Assembly: GCA_023055425.1 (NCBI GenBank)
Contig: JALGPY010000001.1
Location: 32,911,001-32,975,000, forward strand
DNA length: 64,000 nt
Direction of reading: 5' to 3'
Source of the DNA: Linanthus parryae
Lineage: Eukaryota > Streptophyta > Magnoliopsida > Ericales > Polemoniaceae
Shown here: one piece after another, positions 1-11,759 of the stretch
Layout of the letters: each line of letters starts with the position of its first letter
Position numbering within the stretch: position 1 is the stretch's first letter
The notes under the pieces: model-generated
What the model was told of the DNA's origin: nothing
Seen by the model: the letters and a program-made list of their open reading frames with translations, nothing else
The model's database searches: none
Position numbers and translations under genes: made by a program

Positions 1-266
1 TTGAGTTGAATATTCATTTTGGTAGAAATGAATATTGGATAACATGAATTTTCTATTGCTTTTTAGTGTAGGACATCATGAGCTTTCCTATGCTGCTTTT
101 AACTGTTTTAGCTACGCTTGAGTTTGGATAACATGACTTTGTTACTGTAGTTTATTTATGGCTATCAAGTGATTTGATCAGAGTTGTTATAAATTTATGT
201 CACGCATTGGAATTTGAAAACTAATCACTGTTTTTTATATTCTGATCCGTAATCACATTGTTTCAG
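1..266 (+). other. Probable intron preceding a terminal exon
   Basis: AT-rich non-coding stretch with no open frame of note. It ends in a pyrimidine-rich run and an AG at 265-266 that would serve as a splice acceptor for the exon starting at 267. An intron is the simplest reading, but the upstream exons lie outside the window. Confidence 0.3.
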
Positions 267-387
267 CAACCAAACAGTTGATCACGTCAAGAGCCGAAAG
301 GAAAGAAAGCAAGGCAAGAAAGGCAAATCTGGTAATGCTGCGAAATCTGATGGGGAACCGCCGGATGTTGGTGCACTATGTATTTGA
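267..387 (+). CDS. Possible C-terminal exon of a host gene, lysine-rich tail
   Basis: After the acceptor-like TTTCAG at 261-266, the frame starting with the codon at 268 runs 39 codons to a TGA at 385-387. It is strongly basic in the middle (KSRKERKQGKKGKSG) and ends PPDVGALCI. Basic low-complexity tails of this kind occur on nuclear and nucleolar proteins, but nothing here identifies a family. A second frame over the same bases is also open and starts with a Met-like codon at 278, so the frame choice rests only on the splice-site model. No upstream exon is visible in the window. I cannot assign a function. Confidence 0.35.
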
Positions 388-1980
388 CCTTTCAACTAGA
401 GGTAGTACATTGAACTTGTTGGGTTATTGTTTCCGCTGTCCTGTTTGTGTGAATTCGTTTGGTTTTCCTTCTCATTTTTTTCCATAGTGAGGGCTTGGTG
501 CTTTTGTGCACAGGAAATATTAGGTTGACTCTTGACACACTGTAAAAAGAGAATCTCTTTGGAAGTTGTATGGTCCAAAATTATTAGTTGGTCACGATGA
601 ATATAGATCTCTTATGGCTGTTAGAAGACAATACTTAACCACATTGAAATGGTTCTGGAACTTGCCCAATTTTGTAATTGGACTGCTAAAAGTGGAAATA
701 AGAATTCAAAGAAGATAAATCAGAAGAAATTACGAAGAGACGATGAGGGTAGAGTAGTTAAGAAATCCAGCTTACATTTGCCAAATATTGCAAAGTATTT
801 TTACCCGCAAAGATAGCTACAAAGTCTTATTGTTCAAGCAAATTACTAAAGGAAAACTGAAAATTTTGTTCGTGGCATGATGTTAAATCTTATGACCACT
901 TACTACAACTTAGTGCCACTCTCGCTAATAATGCTTTGTTTCCTCGAATTCTGTCCACCCAGGCCACGAGGAAAGTTGTTCATCCATGAAGAATATGCTA
1001 TTCATGGTACGTGTACAGAAAACTTATGGTGTTTTGCTGTTTCCTCTACTTTTGGGGGAAAATCTCAACAATGTCCTTTTTTGATTTGCCTGCCTTGTTT
1101 TCCTTTTCAGTTACCTCATCAAAATGCTACTTGGAGTGAAATCTTTGGCAACACATTCAGGTGCAGCAAATCAGGTTTGATTGTATTATTTGCAGAGTCG
1201 CACAACTCTTCTTCCCCGCTGAGGCAGGGAATACGGCAGTCGAGATAATTTTCAAGTTCCTGACATTACAATATATATAGTTGCTAAATTTTACAGCATC
1301 CGATTCTTCGTCAAACAGTTTTTTTACCCAGAACGTCAGTAAGTTACAGTTGTCCCACTATAGTTTCAGGCTTTTGTGGACTAAAATGAAATATCTGATC
1401 TTGTTGAGGCATCCCTGGCGTTCTTGATATGCCATCTGAATAGCAGAAAAACCTTGAGGCCTCGTTTCGGTAAGGGATAAAAATCATGGGAATAAGAGAT
1501 ATGAGGCATGATTTGATTGTACTGGGATAAGGCGGAAGGGAGCCGTGGCCCTTGTAACATTTTGATGAATTTCACTTAATACCAATATCTTTATCATTAA
1601 TTTTAGAATATCCGAAGTCTTGACCCCTTCAAAACTATTACATTTATTACTCCACTACAATAATAGTTTGCCCCCTACATAGTAAAACTCATGCCTCCTC
1701 AAAACTTGGGCGCCGAAACGTGTTTTTCAACTTTCTAGACGTTTCTGGTAACTTGCGGGCCTCCTTTTCATCTATACAGGTTTCTAGACGTTTCTGATCA
1801 GTCCACTGGGTAAGTTTCAACATGCAGAAAATTTGTTTCCTTCTCAAGATTTCATGCTGAATATTGTAGATATCTTGAGGCAAGAATGAGCAGTGACGGA
1901 GCCTGAAACAGCTGGGACAACAAAAACTAATGTATTCATTTGAAGGTACTAGTGAAAAAGGTGAGCTCTGGGGTATTTTT
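388..1980. other. No gene recognised; 3' flank of the putative exon
   Basis: Short open frames occur on both strands (for example 877-1248) but none has a recognisable domain, a good start context or matching splice sites. The first few hundred bases may be 3' UTR of the exon ending at 387. The rest is unassigned intergenic or decayed repeat DNA. Confidence 0.4.
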
Positions 1981-2095
1981 GTATTTGTTGGGGCCAACAT
2001 AGGTTACATGGGCTAATAAGGTGCGAATGAGACATATTGGGGGTATTGGGGTCGATATAGGTTACATGGGCTAATAAGGTGCAAATGAGATTCAC
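1981..2095 (+). repeat. Imperfect tandem duplication, about 60 bp unit
   Basis: The block containing GGTTACATGGGCTAATAAGG occurs twice, near 2011 and near 2060. The flanking bases (TATT, TTGGGG, then GAATGAGA or AAATGAGA) also match in order. Two copies only, with a few substitutions. Confidence 0.75.
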
Positions 2096-2397
2096 AATAT
2101 CCTATAGTGGAGCTTTATGCCCGCTAGGGAGCGCCTTCAGCACTCCCTTCATTGGAAAGGACTAGTCCGACTCGTTGCCTCCAATGTTGTGTTGTACTTA
2201 GTCCAAAAGCTCACCCTTGCACCTCTTCATTGGTCTCATATCATTGGACCCCTTCCTCATCTAATAAAGAGGGTACGACTCACTTCCCATTTAATACCTG
2301 TAACTAAAGGTGTCAAGGGGGCCGAGCTAGGCTTGAAACTGGTCCAGCCTGCACTAAAATGAGCCAGGTCCAGCCTAGGACCGACCCCCTCTGATTC
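2096..2397. other. No gene recognised
   Basis: The frame at 2117-2362 has no recognisable domain. Around 2310-2380 the text 'ggtgtcaaggggg...gagctaggcttg' resembles GC-rich dispersed repeat ends also seen at 31200-31300, but no boundaries could be set. Confidence 0.35.
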
Positions 2398-3140
2398 CCA
2401 AAACAAAAGATGCTTTCCAATAGAATTTAAGCCTTTCTTAGATTCTCTTATTTCTCAAAATCGGACTGGGTTATTCATGATAATGTAATTATGTTCCATG
2501 AAGCTCTTCACTCCATGGGTAAGATATCTGGTAAACAGGGGCTAATGTCAGTTAAGCTGAACATAGAAAATGCTTATGATAGATTGGAATGACCTTTTGT
2601 GGAGAGTTTCACAATGGTTTGGATTTCCCACCATATTCACTGCTTGGGTTATGGAATGTATTTTTACCCCATGTTTCTCTATTCTCATAAATGGAGGGGC
2701 TAGTGGATACCCCCCCCCCCCCCCCCCCCCCCCACCCCCCCCCCCCCCAAAAAAAAAAAAAAAAAAAAAAAATTAATCTATGTGTTGATGTTTTGTTAAC
2801 AATGTCGGGTTCGCCTATCCGAACAGTTGGACTCATGGTATCAAACTTCAAAAGAATAATGAGCCAATTGATCACCTTATGTTTGCTGATTAATCACTCT
2901 AGATCCTTCTGTGAAAGAAGCTGAATATCTTAATCTATACTTGGACTTATATGAAAAATGATCTTGACAAGTGGTGAATAAGTCTCAGTCTTTTGTGTTC
3001 TTCAGCAAGAATACCTGAAGTTCCTTGAAAGATAGTATTAGAAGCACCATGCAGCTGCAAAAGGGTTCCAAGAAGGTAATTTTTCTTGGTTTCACCCCTT
3101 CCACTTAGGGAAAGGATATTATTTACACCAAATTTCATGA
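2398..3140 (+). pseudogene. LINE (L1-type non-LTR retrotransposon) reverse-transcriptase remnant
   Basis: Stitched over several frames, the translation follows a plant L1 reverse transcriptase. It has the region before the fingers (HDNVIMFHEALHSMGK), a palm motif like SVKLNIENAYDRLEW, then CFSILINGGASG. After the homopolymer at 2710-2772 it continues with GIKLQKNNEPIDHLMFAD, where the catalytic FADD motif is interrupted by a stop. A further degenerate stretch runs to about 3140. There are many frameshifts and stops and neither endonuclease nor poly(A) end is recognisable, so this is an old fragment without activity. Clade assignment to L1 is by motif resemblance only. Confidence 0.7.
2710..2772 (+). 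repeat. Compound homopolymer, about 38 C then 24 A
   Basis: An almost pure C run (2710-2748, one A at 2734) is followed directly by a pure A run (2749-2772), inside the LINE remnant. The opposite strand is T24 then G-rich. The exact lengths may not be reliable because such runs are error-prone in sequencing. Confidence 0.9.
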
Positions 3141-4455
3141 CACTTACATTTCTGATTGTGGCATTGTTACTCTAGGATAGGGGTTGTCACTCACAATAGT
3201 GTTTCGCACAAGTTTGCCTTCTAGAGTATGATGACAATTGAAATTCCAATAATCGTATGAATAACAACTTAACCAAGCATATTTTTTAATTGAGGAAAAT
3301 AATAACACTAACACTGGTTCAATTGTAACGCTATCTTAAAATTAATGAAATTCTACATTCATGTGGACTTCACAGCTTCAATGTTCACTCCATACCGCAT
3401 GCGATGTAAATATTATGAAGTTTGGCATACTCAAGCTGTAGAAGTGTCATTTCTCAAATAAAAAGGGTGAAAATGCATTTTATCAAACTTGAGGGGGTGA
3501 AAGTGTTATTTATAGTAATTAAACCACCGAAATAACCAACTAATAACCATCCTCGTGAGGGGTCACACTAGGGACAGCCAATGGATCGAGGTTGGAAGTC
3601 TATACCTAAATTCGATCCACAAGGGTTCGGATCGGATCAGGTTTGTAATCTGAAGTTTGCCGGATTCAAATAGACTATTCATCGGATCATAGGCGATATC
3701 TTTGATTAATCTAACATAAGTCAATCATATATTACATTAAGAATTAGATTCAGTTTCACTTTGCAAGTATAAATTTATCAATTTAGCTTATCAAAAATAT
3801 AATTATGTAAAATTTTAATGTTACTTTTAAGGGTATAATTCAATTGCACCCCTTCAGTTTTGGTTCATCTTCACTTACATCCCTCATAGTTTGGAAAACT
3901 TCACTTGCATCCCTTGTCACTTACACCCTCTTTATGTATTCATTATGCTAGTACCCCTTTATGTATTATTATGCTAGTTCTGAGGTTAATTATTCATTAA
4001 GCTAAGATTTATAACATTAGAGCAAGGAAAACATATTGATAGATGAGTTATGCAGGGAATTCTATTGATAGAGATGAGTTGTGATTTGATGAAGTAGCTA
4101 TCCATTTATATCTAATCCAAGACTAGATAAGGTGCACGGTGGTCCCCACAAATGTCTCTCAAGATTTAGCTAGTGGAGAGAACCAAAGAATACCTAACTC
4201 AAATCATATCACAACACTTTTCTTTTTGTTCCTTGAGTATTTTAAGGCTTAAGCACAAGTACATGGCCACTAGTTTAGCACCCAACCCCAACATCATTCA
4301 ACCAAATGTAGGTCCCTCTAGCTGTTTTCCTCTTCTCTTGAAACCCCACACCACCCCCACTCCATGCACACACGTCCTCAATTTCTCTCCTTCAATCGTC
4401 GAAAAGATGGCACATCTTTGAGATTACCCAACTCTGCACTACTCTATCATTATTA
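3141..4455. other. No gene recognised; AT-rich intergenic DNA
   Basis: No coding region could be supported. Two stretches resemble transposon ends of the 'gggt..aatt..gcacccc' type (about 3474-3535 and 3834-3930), but they do not pair as inverted ends of one element. Confidence 0.4.
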
Positions 4456-5545
4456 GGGTTAATTGCATTATACCTCCCGTAGATAGGGGTTTGTGTGAAA
4501 CACCCCCTGAGGTCTCAAATGTTGCATAACACTTCCTTATACTTTCATACATGTGCATGAGGAGGGTAATTTTCTGTTAAATAAGCTACAATGACTTAAA
4601 TACCCTCCCATATACACGAAAAAATCAGCCATTTTCTATCACATTTTAAGCCTTGCATCTTCTTCTCCTTCTTCCACTTTTTCCAGATCCGTAAACATAA
4701 GCAATCATCAAAATTGATTGAATTTCATTCATCATCAACATAAACAATATGCTAGACAACAACAATCTCTCAAAAATAAAGATTGTCCAACATGAAATCA
4801 GATCGGTACAAATAACAGAAGAAAAATTGTACAAAAAAACACAAAAAAAGAAGAAAAGAGGAAAACCTATCTGAATGAGAGGAAGATGAAGAAGCAGCAG
4901 CAGAAGAAGCGGCGAAGACTCCACCGGCGGCGGTGTTGTTCCGTGGTTCTTCTTCTTCTTTCCTGAATAGTGAGATAACCAAGAGAGGTGGAGAAAGAGA
5001 TAGAGGGAGAGAGAGAACATATCTTAAAATGAAAAAGAAGAAGAGAAAGAAGAGGAGAAAGAAACAGTAATAGAAACAGCAGCGCACATGGGAGACGCGG
5101 TGGCGGTCCATCGGGGAAGAGCAGCGGTGTATCGGGGACGGGCGGTGCATCGGCTTCGGCGCCGAAAGCGTCATCTTCCTCCTCCTCTATTCGTCCTACT
5201 GATCCTTCTTCTTCTTCATGTCCCCCTCTTCTTCTTCATCTCCTCCCAGATCTATTTTGCTTTTCAATTTTGTTTTCGGTTTCGGTGTCTTGTGTTGGAC
5301 GAGATGAGGTTACAGAGAAGATAGGGAGGAGAGAGAGACAAGAAGAAAAATGGTGAGGATGAGACGTGAGAGTATATATATAAGAGGGTATAATAGCCAT
5401 TTAGAATGTAAACTTGACAGATTCCGTTACTTCTAACAGAATCACACAAAAACTAGACCACAAAGAGGTAAAATGCAACATTTGAGACTTCAGGGAGGCG
5501 TTTCGCACAAACCCATAACCATAGGGGGTGAAATGCAATTAACCC
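4456..5545. mobile_element. Mutator-like non-autonomous DNA transposon (possible Pack-MULE)
   Basis: The left end (GGGTTAATTGCATTATACC at 4456) and the reverse complement of the right end (GGGTTAATTGCATTTCACC, ending at 5545) match imperfectly over at least 70 bp. They share 'TCTCAAATGTTGCAT' further in. Flanking 9-mers are TCATTATTA and TTATTATTA, 8 of 9 matching, the size expected for Mutator-like elements; the right one lies at a microsatellite, which weakens it. There is no transposase. The interior (about 4860-5330) is CT/GA-rich with a GC-rich core at 4915-4945 and 5090-5175 unlike its surroundings, which could be captured host DNA. The low-complexity frames inside it look spurious. Confidence 0.65.
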
Positions 5546-5563
5546 TTATTATTATTATTATTA

Positions 5564-5621
<58 letters not shown>
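5546..5621 (+). repeat. (ATT)n microsatellite
   Basis: About 25 units of ATT/TTA with one interruption (GTT near 5566), abutting the right end of the Mutator-like element. Confidence 0.95.
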
Positions 5622-5712
5622 TACAACATATAAGGGGTTGTTTGGATGAGCTTATATGAGAGAAGAGGAAATTAGATTATTGGAATGAGCTGACACTCAG
5701 ACTTAAACTTCT

Positions 5713-7180
5713 TGTTTGGATGAGCTTATACACCCAAGTCTTACGACTAAGATCATCAATAGAGAGTAGGAAATATCTATTTTTACCGTAAGACCTTGGA
5801 TCAATAGGCCTACAAGTATCGGTACGAACAAGACTACGGGGCTCTTTAGCTCCTGAAGTATCTTAATTTGGAAAGATTTTTCCAGAATGCTTCTCAAGAA
5901 GACATCCTTCAAATAATTGATTAGGATGTTCAATAATGGACAAATCTTTCACCATGCCATTTTTTTAGAAAGATAATACCTTCAAATTATTAAAATTTAT
6001 GTGCCCATACCTCAAATGCCAAGTCTAAAAGATATCTTTAGTGCAAGCCTTTAGACATCTAGTAACATCATTTTAAATATTGAGAAAAAATAATATATTT
6101 CTTGTCGTTGACACTTTAGCTATCAAGTTTTATTTAGCATCTCTTATGACACATAATTTATCTAAATTGAATCTCAATGTTATTCTTAAGCAATTGTCCC
6201 AAGTTCAAAATATTATTTTCCATATTGGGCACACAATAGACATCTGAAATAAAATGATGATTTTCATCATTAAGACAAATGATGATTTTACATTTTCCTT
6301 TTACTGGTATTTCGGAAGCATCTCCAAAAGTCGCACTTACTTCTCATCAATCTACATGAACATGCCCTTGTTGCCACTCATGTGATTATTTGCCCATGTG
6401 TCAAGATACCAAGTGCTCTCTTCTCCAACATGTTGCTCTAGGTGAGCCATCAACAAATTAAGTTCTTCTTCTTCCTTCATTTCAACAAAATTCACTTTTC
6501 TCATACACTTGGTTAGTCTTGCTTCTGCATTCATTAGCATAGTGACCAAAATTATGACATTTATGACATTGAACTTGAGACTTGTCATACCTTTGATTTT
6601 GGTTTCTTCCTCTTCCACGCTCTTTTGTTGAGTTGGAAATTTGGGCCCTTTCTTCTTGTCAAGGATTTTGGTAACTCCCTTTTGCTCATTTCTCTCGTCC
6701 TTGACCTCTACCACGTCCACGTCCTCTTTGGCCTCTCATATAGCCAAAGTTATATTCTTTCTTCAAAGTGAGCTTGCTTTGTAGCACTTGCTCCAAGGGT
6801 TCTTGATTCTTCCTCTTTATCATTTCTTCATGGGCTTGTAGTGAGCCCCTAAGCTCATCAATGGACAAATTCTCAATACATGTACCTTATTCAATAGCTG
6901 TGACAACATACTCAAAATCACAACGTAAAGAGCGTAATATTTTCTCAACAATATAAGTATCACTTAAGCTTTCATCTACATATCTCTGCATTTGACTAGA
7001 AATGGCCAAGCGCGAGAGAAAATAATCCGAAATTGTTTTCGAATTATTCATGTGGAGAGATTTAAACTCACCTCTAAGAATTTGAAGTCGTATCTTTTTG
7101 ACTCTCTCAACACTCTTTTGAGAGATTTAAAATATCTCCCAATCTCTCTAGAAGGGAATAGAACAAGCAATCTTTTCAAG
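5713..7180 (-). pseudogene. Old Ty1/copia gag-pol remnant, distal part
   Basis: Read on the minus strand, the segment nearest 7180 gives a UBN2-type gag with LRGEFKSLHMK and [31 protein letters not shown] follows, then a basic RGRGRGRG stretch, a decayed zinc knuckle and a protease-like WYLDTWANNHMSGNK (canonical DTG/DSG is damaged). The last part, 5930-5715, matches the integrase core: EGCLLEKHSGKIFPN, a stop, then RYFLLSIDDLSRKTWVY. The coding match ends abruptly at about 5713, so most of integrase, all of RT and RNase H, and the LTR are gone. Multiple stops and frameshifts show long decay. The upstream gag continues at 11765-11975 beyond an inserted element. Confidence 0.8.
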
Positions 7181-7185
7181 CATAC
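7181..7185 (+). repeat. Target-site duplication CATAC, left copy
   Basis: CATAC here and at 11760-11764 exactly flank the copia element 7186-11759. Removing the element and one copy rejoins the outer gag. Confidence 0.9.
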
Positions 7186-7350
7186 TGTTAGCATATATGA
7201 TTGATTATATATGATTGATCGTGATTTCCCTAATATATGTTATTACCTTATATGTACAAGTGTATATATGTAGGACATCATATGTATTGTAAGTTAAGTT
7301 GAATAATACAATTCTCCTTCCTACTTTGCTTCCGCTCTTATTTTCTATCA
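7186..7350 (+). repeat. 5' LTR of the 7186-11759 copia element
   Basis: 165 bp, from TGTTAGCATATATGATTG to TTTTCTATCA. It matches 11596-11759 over its whole length. Confidence 0.92.
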
Positions 7351-7362
7351 TGTTATCTGATT
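7351..7362 (+). other. Degraded primer-binding site (tRNA-iMet type)
   Basis: TGTTATCTGATT directly after the 5' LTR aligns with the usual TGGTATCAGAGC of plant copia elements with several changes. Confidence 0.6.
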
Positions 7363-8159
7363 GTTTCGCTCCTAGGGTTTGATTTGTTACATTTCGATCT
7401 GATTTGGTTTCAGTTGTTTTTGCTGGACTTTGTTCCTGTTAATAATCTTTCACGATACTCTCGTTAGCAGACCATTTTTTCACTGATCTTTCTACGCCGC
7501 AAAACCCATCAGACTGCGTGTCACCACCATTGTTCATCAAAAAGTCTCGCCTCTCATGGAGTCCAATCCCAGTACATATCGTCAGAAGAGCACAACGTCG
7601 CCAGTGAAGAAGACCTCGTGAACACCTCCATTCTCGAATTGACGAATTAGGTTTTCTCTGGATTTCTCTTGCAGTGAACCGGATCGAATCAATTGCGACG
7701 ATTCTGAGAGAAATCGGGCAATCGGCGAATCAACTGCGACTAATGGGCCGGAGAATCGGCAAAGCAACAACCCAAATCGTCATTGTTGGACCACCACCAT
7801 CGTCCATCAGAGAGGCGACCAATGATTTGACTTGGGTCGACTATTTTTCGCTACATGTAAACAGAGACGATTCGGTTCTCCACTCGACCTTCACCACCGT
7901 CGGGTTCACATGGTTGACTTTTGATTTATCTGATCATGCTTGCAATTCCGTCTGTGATACATCAGTGAGACAACGAAAGAAGAGATATGGGTGATTAATT
8001 AAGGTTTGTGCAATTTGCACTGGAGACCCTCATGTTTTTGAATATTTCTTAAAACACCCACATTAGAATTGGCATGGCCACATTTTCATCTTCCATACGA
8101 TAGCCTTTTCTTCTTTTTGGTGCTTTATTCATTTGCGGTGTTCATCAATGACTTGTTAC
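7363..8159 (+). other. 5' leader and lost gag region of the copia element
   Basis: No gag N-terminal domain could be read here, although the related element at 43214 has one. Either it was deleted or it has decayed past recognition. The small frames at 7582-7994 are not convincing. Confidence 0.5.
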
Positions 8160-11100
8160 AACTAATGCTCTAGTAAGGACGATTATTGCTCGTGTTGTCA
8201 TACTAGTGAACATGGGCTTTTGTATTGTCCAATTCGTCACTGTCGATTTTTTGGACTAAAGAAGCAAGGTCACTACCTAGTTGATTGTCCTCAGTATCCT
8301 AAATCTCGGTCCAAGCCCGGTCCAAGCCCAGTCCTACTGTCTCTCATCCTGATACTTCACAGCTCCCCAAATTGGTCACAATTCTTAAGCGGCTTATTGA
8401 GATATCTCGTGAGCAGCCTAATTCGACTTCTTTGTCTACAACCCCAGGCAATCGCTCTTGGTATTTTGGCTCATGATGCTGCAATCATATGACTTCTAAT
8501 TCTGATATATTTAGCACTCGATGTGATGCATCGTTTGTTCTGACTATTTACACTGCTGACGGATGTCATATGCAAGTTACTCATACTGGACACATTTCAC
8601 AAGATAATTTATCATTGCCTGACACATTTTTGGTTCCTGATCTCACAATGAATCTTGTATCTATTTGGCAAATTTGTGAACTTGGCTTGGATGTTATATT
8701 TTCCTCCAGTGGGAGTCGTGTGCAGGATCCTCAGACAGGGAAGATAGTCGGTGTTGGCAGTAAAGTTGGACGCCTATTTGAGCTGACAAGTCTGACCCTT
8801 CCATTTTCTACCTCAGTTGCTTCTGTGACTTCACTGGTATCTTCCTCGCTTAGTCTATGGCATTCTCGACTAGGTCATGCTTCTATTGGCCGTGTTTGTT
8901 CGCTTGTCTCAAGTGAAAAATTGGGTTATGTTGATTGTATGCCATGTCAATTAGCTAAACAACATGCATTGCCTTTCCCACATAGTAAGTCTTCGTCTTC
9001 GGCACCTTTTGATCTAGTACACCCTGATGTTTGGGGACCTTCTCCCCATCCTACAATGGGTGGTTCTAGATACTTTGTCATCTTTGTTGACGACTTTACT
9101 CGGTATACATGGTTATATTCATGAAGAATCGATCGAAGTTGCATCAGATTTATTATGATTTTGCGGCTAAGGTTAAGACTCAATTTTAGCTTTCAATCAA
9201 AATCTTCAGGTCTGAAAATGCTATGGAGTATAAGTCTTCACAGTTTCTTGATACTATTCGCAAGCATGGAACACTGCCTCACAGATCATGTCCAAGCATG
9301 TCTCAACAAAATGGTCGTGCTGAACGCAAGCATCATCATATTCTTGATACAACTCGCACTCTCCTTATTTCTTCCTATGTCCTGAACGCTTTTGGGGTGA
9401 AGCTGCTTTGACAGCGCTCTATACCATCAATCGAGTTCCTACCCCATTTATTCAAAACATGACACCGTACGAGAAGCTCTTTGGTAAATCTACATATTAT
9501 TCGTCTCTTCGAGTTTTTGGCAGTGCGTGTTTTGTTCTTCTTCAGCCTCACGAGCATTGTAAGTTGGAGCCTCGATCACGGATATGTTGTTTTCTTGGTT
9601 ATGGAATTGAACATAAGGGATATCGTTGTTGGGATCCGATTTAGAAGCGCCTCCTTGTTTCTCGCCATGTGGTAGTCTGGGAGCATAAGATGTTTTCTTC
9701 GGTCTCCTCTTTTGATGCCTCTACAGCTGTCGATCGCCCTGTTATTTTGGATCCGTTCTTTGACTCATTCTATGATGACTTTTCAGTGGATTCTTCTGAG
9801 CCATTGCAGAATCCTGCGACACATCCTGTGTCGGCTCATGAACTTGTTCCCGAACAAGCTCCATATCATGATGATACTTCTGCTCCTCCTGGAGGAGTAA
9901 CTTCTGATGAAACTTTCTCAAATGAATTTGGTCCTAATCTTGTTGAGACATCTTCTACACCAAACATTGAGTCTTTTTCTACTATGCCCTTACATTTTCG
10001 TCGATCTGATAGAGAACGCAATACTCCTACTTGTCTTCGGGATTACCATTGTTATTCTACTATTATTCAGCACCATGAGCCTCGCTCTTATCGTGGGGCT
10101 AGTTCTAATCCCCTTTGGCAGAAAGCAAAGGATGACGAAATGGATGCATTGGCTAAGGATCACAGATGGGATTTAGTTACGTAAGCACCTTGGAAAACTC
10201 CATTCAGTTGTAAATGGGTCTACAAAATTAAGACTCGATCAGATGGATTGGTTGAGCGCTATAAGGCTCGATTGGTTGCTAGGGGGTTTACTCAGGAGTA
10301 CGGGATTGATTATGAGGAGACTTTTGCTTATGTTGTTCGTCTTACTTCAGTCTGTACTCTACTTTCTTGCTCCTATTCGCCGCTGGTATTTATTTCAGAT
10401 GGATGTTAAGAATGCATTTCTTAACAGAGATCTCTCTGAAGAGGTTTACATGCAGCCTCATCCCGGACTTATTGTTTCGCCTTCTCAGGTTTGTCATCTT
10501 CGTAGAGCTTTGTATGGACTTAAGAAAGCTCCTTGAGATTGGTTTGCTAAGTTCAGTGCCACTATACTTCAGTTTGGTTTTTCCTCCAGTAATTATGACT
10601 CTACTCTCGTCATTCGTCGCACTGAACGTGGGATTATTTTATTGTTGATATATGTGGATGACATGATTATTACTGGTGATGATCTCACTGGCATTGCTGA
10701 TCTTAAGAATTACTTGAGTCGTCATTTTGAGATGAAGGATTTGGGGCATCTTAGTTATTTTATGGGACTTGAGGTCACTTCTAGTTCTGATGGTTCATAT
10801 ATTATTGCAAGTGCATGTCTGACAGATCAAAAGACCGCTTCTACTCCTTTAGAGCCCAATCTAAAGTTGACTCCTCTAGATGGCAAGCCTCTGGCTAACG
10901 CTACTCTTTACCAACAACTTGTTGGTAGTTTGGTGTACCTCACTGTTACCCGTCCTAATATTGCATACCCTGTTCATCAGGTCAGTCAGTTCCTATCATC
11001 TCTATGTTGTACCCACTACATCGGTGTTCTTCGGATTCTGCGATATGTGAAGGGTACATTGTTTCGTGGTCTTTGCTTTTCTGCTCACTCTGCTCCCGTG

Positions 11101-11583
11101 TTACATGGTTTCTCTGATGTCGATTGGGCCGGCGACCCGACTGATAGACGTTCTACTACTGGTTATTGTTTCTTTCTAGGAGACTCTCTCATATCATGGT
11201 GTAGCAAGAAGCAGACTGTTGTTTCTCATTCCAGTACTGAGGATGAGTACCAGGCTTTAGCTGATGCTACATAATAACTTGTTTGGCTTCGTTGGTTATT
11301 AGCAGATATGGGTATGGCTCAATTTGGTCCTACTACTATATTTTGTGGTAATCGTAGTGCAATTCAGATTGCCCACAATGACGTATTTCACGAGCGCACC
11401 AAACACATTTAGATCGATTGTCATTTCACCCGACATCACTTGACTGTAGGTACAATCCATCTCAAGTCAGTTACTACTCTAGAGTAGACTGTTGATATCT
11501 ACACGAAGTCTCACCCTCCTGGACGCTTCTCGGATCTTGTATCCAAACTTCAGCTTGTTACCTCCATACCAGCTTCAGCTTGA
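8160..11583 (+). pseudogene. Copia gag-pol pseudogene
   Basis: Translation in shifting frames shows two damaged zinc knuckles (8170-8300). These are followed by the protease/pre-integrase region, the HHCC integrase finger (HSRLGHAS...CMPCQLAK), and the integrase core with HPDVWGP and QQNGRAERK (catalytic Glu kept). The RT has QMDVKNAFLNRD and IYVDDMIITGDD, and RNase H has DVDWAGDPTDRRSTTGY. The coding match ends just before the PPT. Stops occur near 9122, 9642, 10182, 10534 and 11272, and there are frameshifts near 9183, 9400 and 10340. The gag N-terminal (UBN2) part is not recognisable between 7363 and 8160. The encoded proteins resemble those of the 42355-47577 element closely enough to call one family. 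Confidence 0.9.
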
Positions 11584-11595
11584 GGGGGGGGGGGG
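11582..11595 (+). other. Polypurine tract, G-expanded
   Basis: GAG followed by a run of G directly before the 3' LTR. It primes plus-strand DNA synthesis in LTR elements. The related element has only six or seven G, so this tract appears to have expanded. Confidence 0.85.
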
Positions 11596-11759
11596 TGTTA
11601 GCATATATGATTGATTATATATGATTGATCGTGATTACCTAATCTATGTTATCACCTTATATGTACAAGTGTATGTATGTAGGACATCATCTTTATTGTA
11701 AGTTAAATTGAATAATACAATTCTCCTTCCTACTTTGCTTCAGCTCTTATTTTCTATCA
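11596..11759 (+). repeat. 3' LTR of the 7186-11759 copia element
   Basis: 164 bp, TGTTAGCATATATGATTG to TTTTCTATCA, followed by the CATAC duplication at 11760-11764. Confidence 0.92.

Larger units (their letters stand above)
7186..11759 (+). mobile_element. Ty1/copia retrotransposon with short LTRs, decayed
   Basis: A 4.57 kb element running TG...CA with 165- and 164-bp LTRs, a 5-bp target duplication (CATAC), a degraded initiator-Met PBS, a gag-pol remnant and a G-rich PPT. The two LTRs differ at roughly nine positions by eye (about 5%), so it is clearly older than the related element at 42355-47577. It sits in the gag of another copia element on the opposite strand. Confidence 0.93.

Noticed and set aside
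3474..3930. Paired transposon ends around 3474-3535 and 3834-3930
   Set aside because: Both resemble 'gcacccc'-type ends but point away from each other and show no matching flanking duplication.
4646..5324. Open frames of 124, 134 and 78 codons
   Set aside because: Low-complexity Ser/Leu/Phe- or Arg-rich translations of CT/GA tracts inside a transposon, overlapping each other on both strands.
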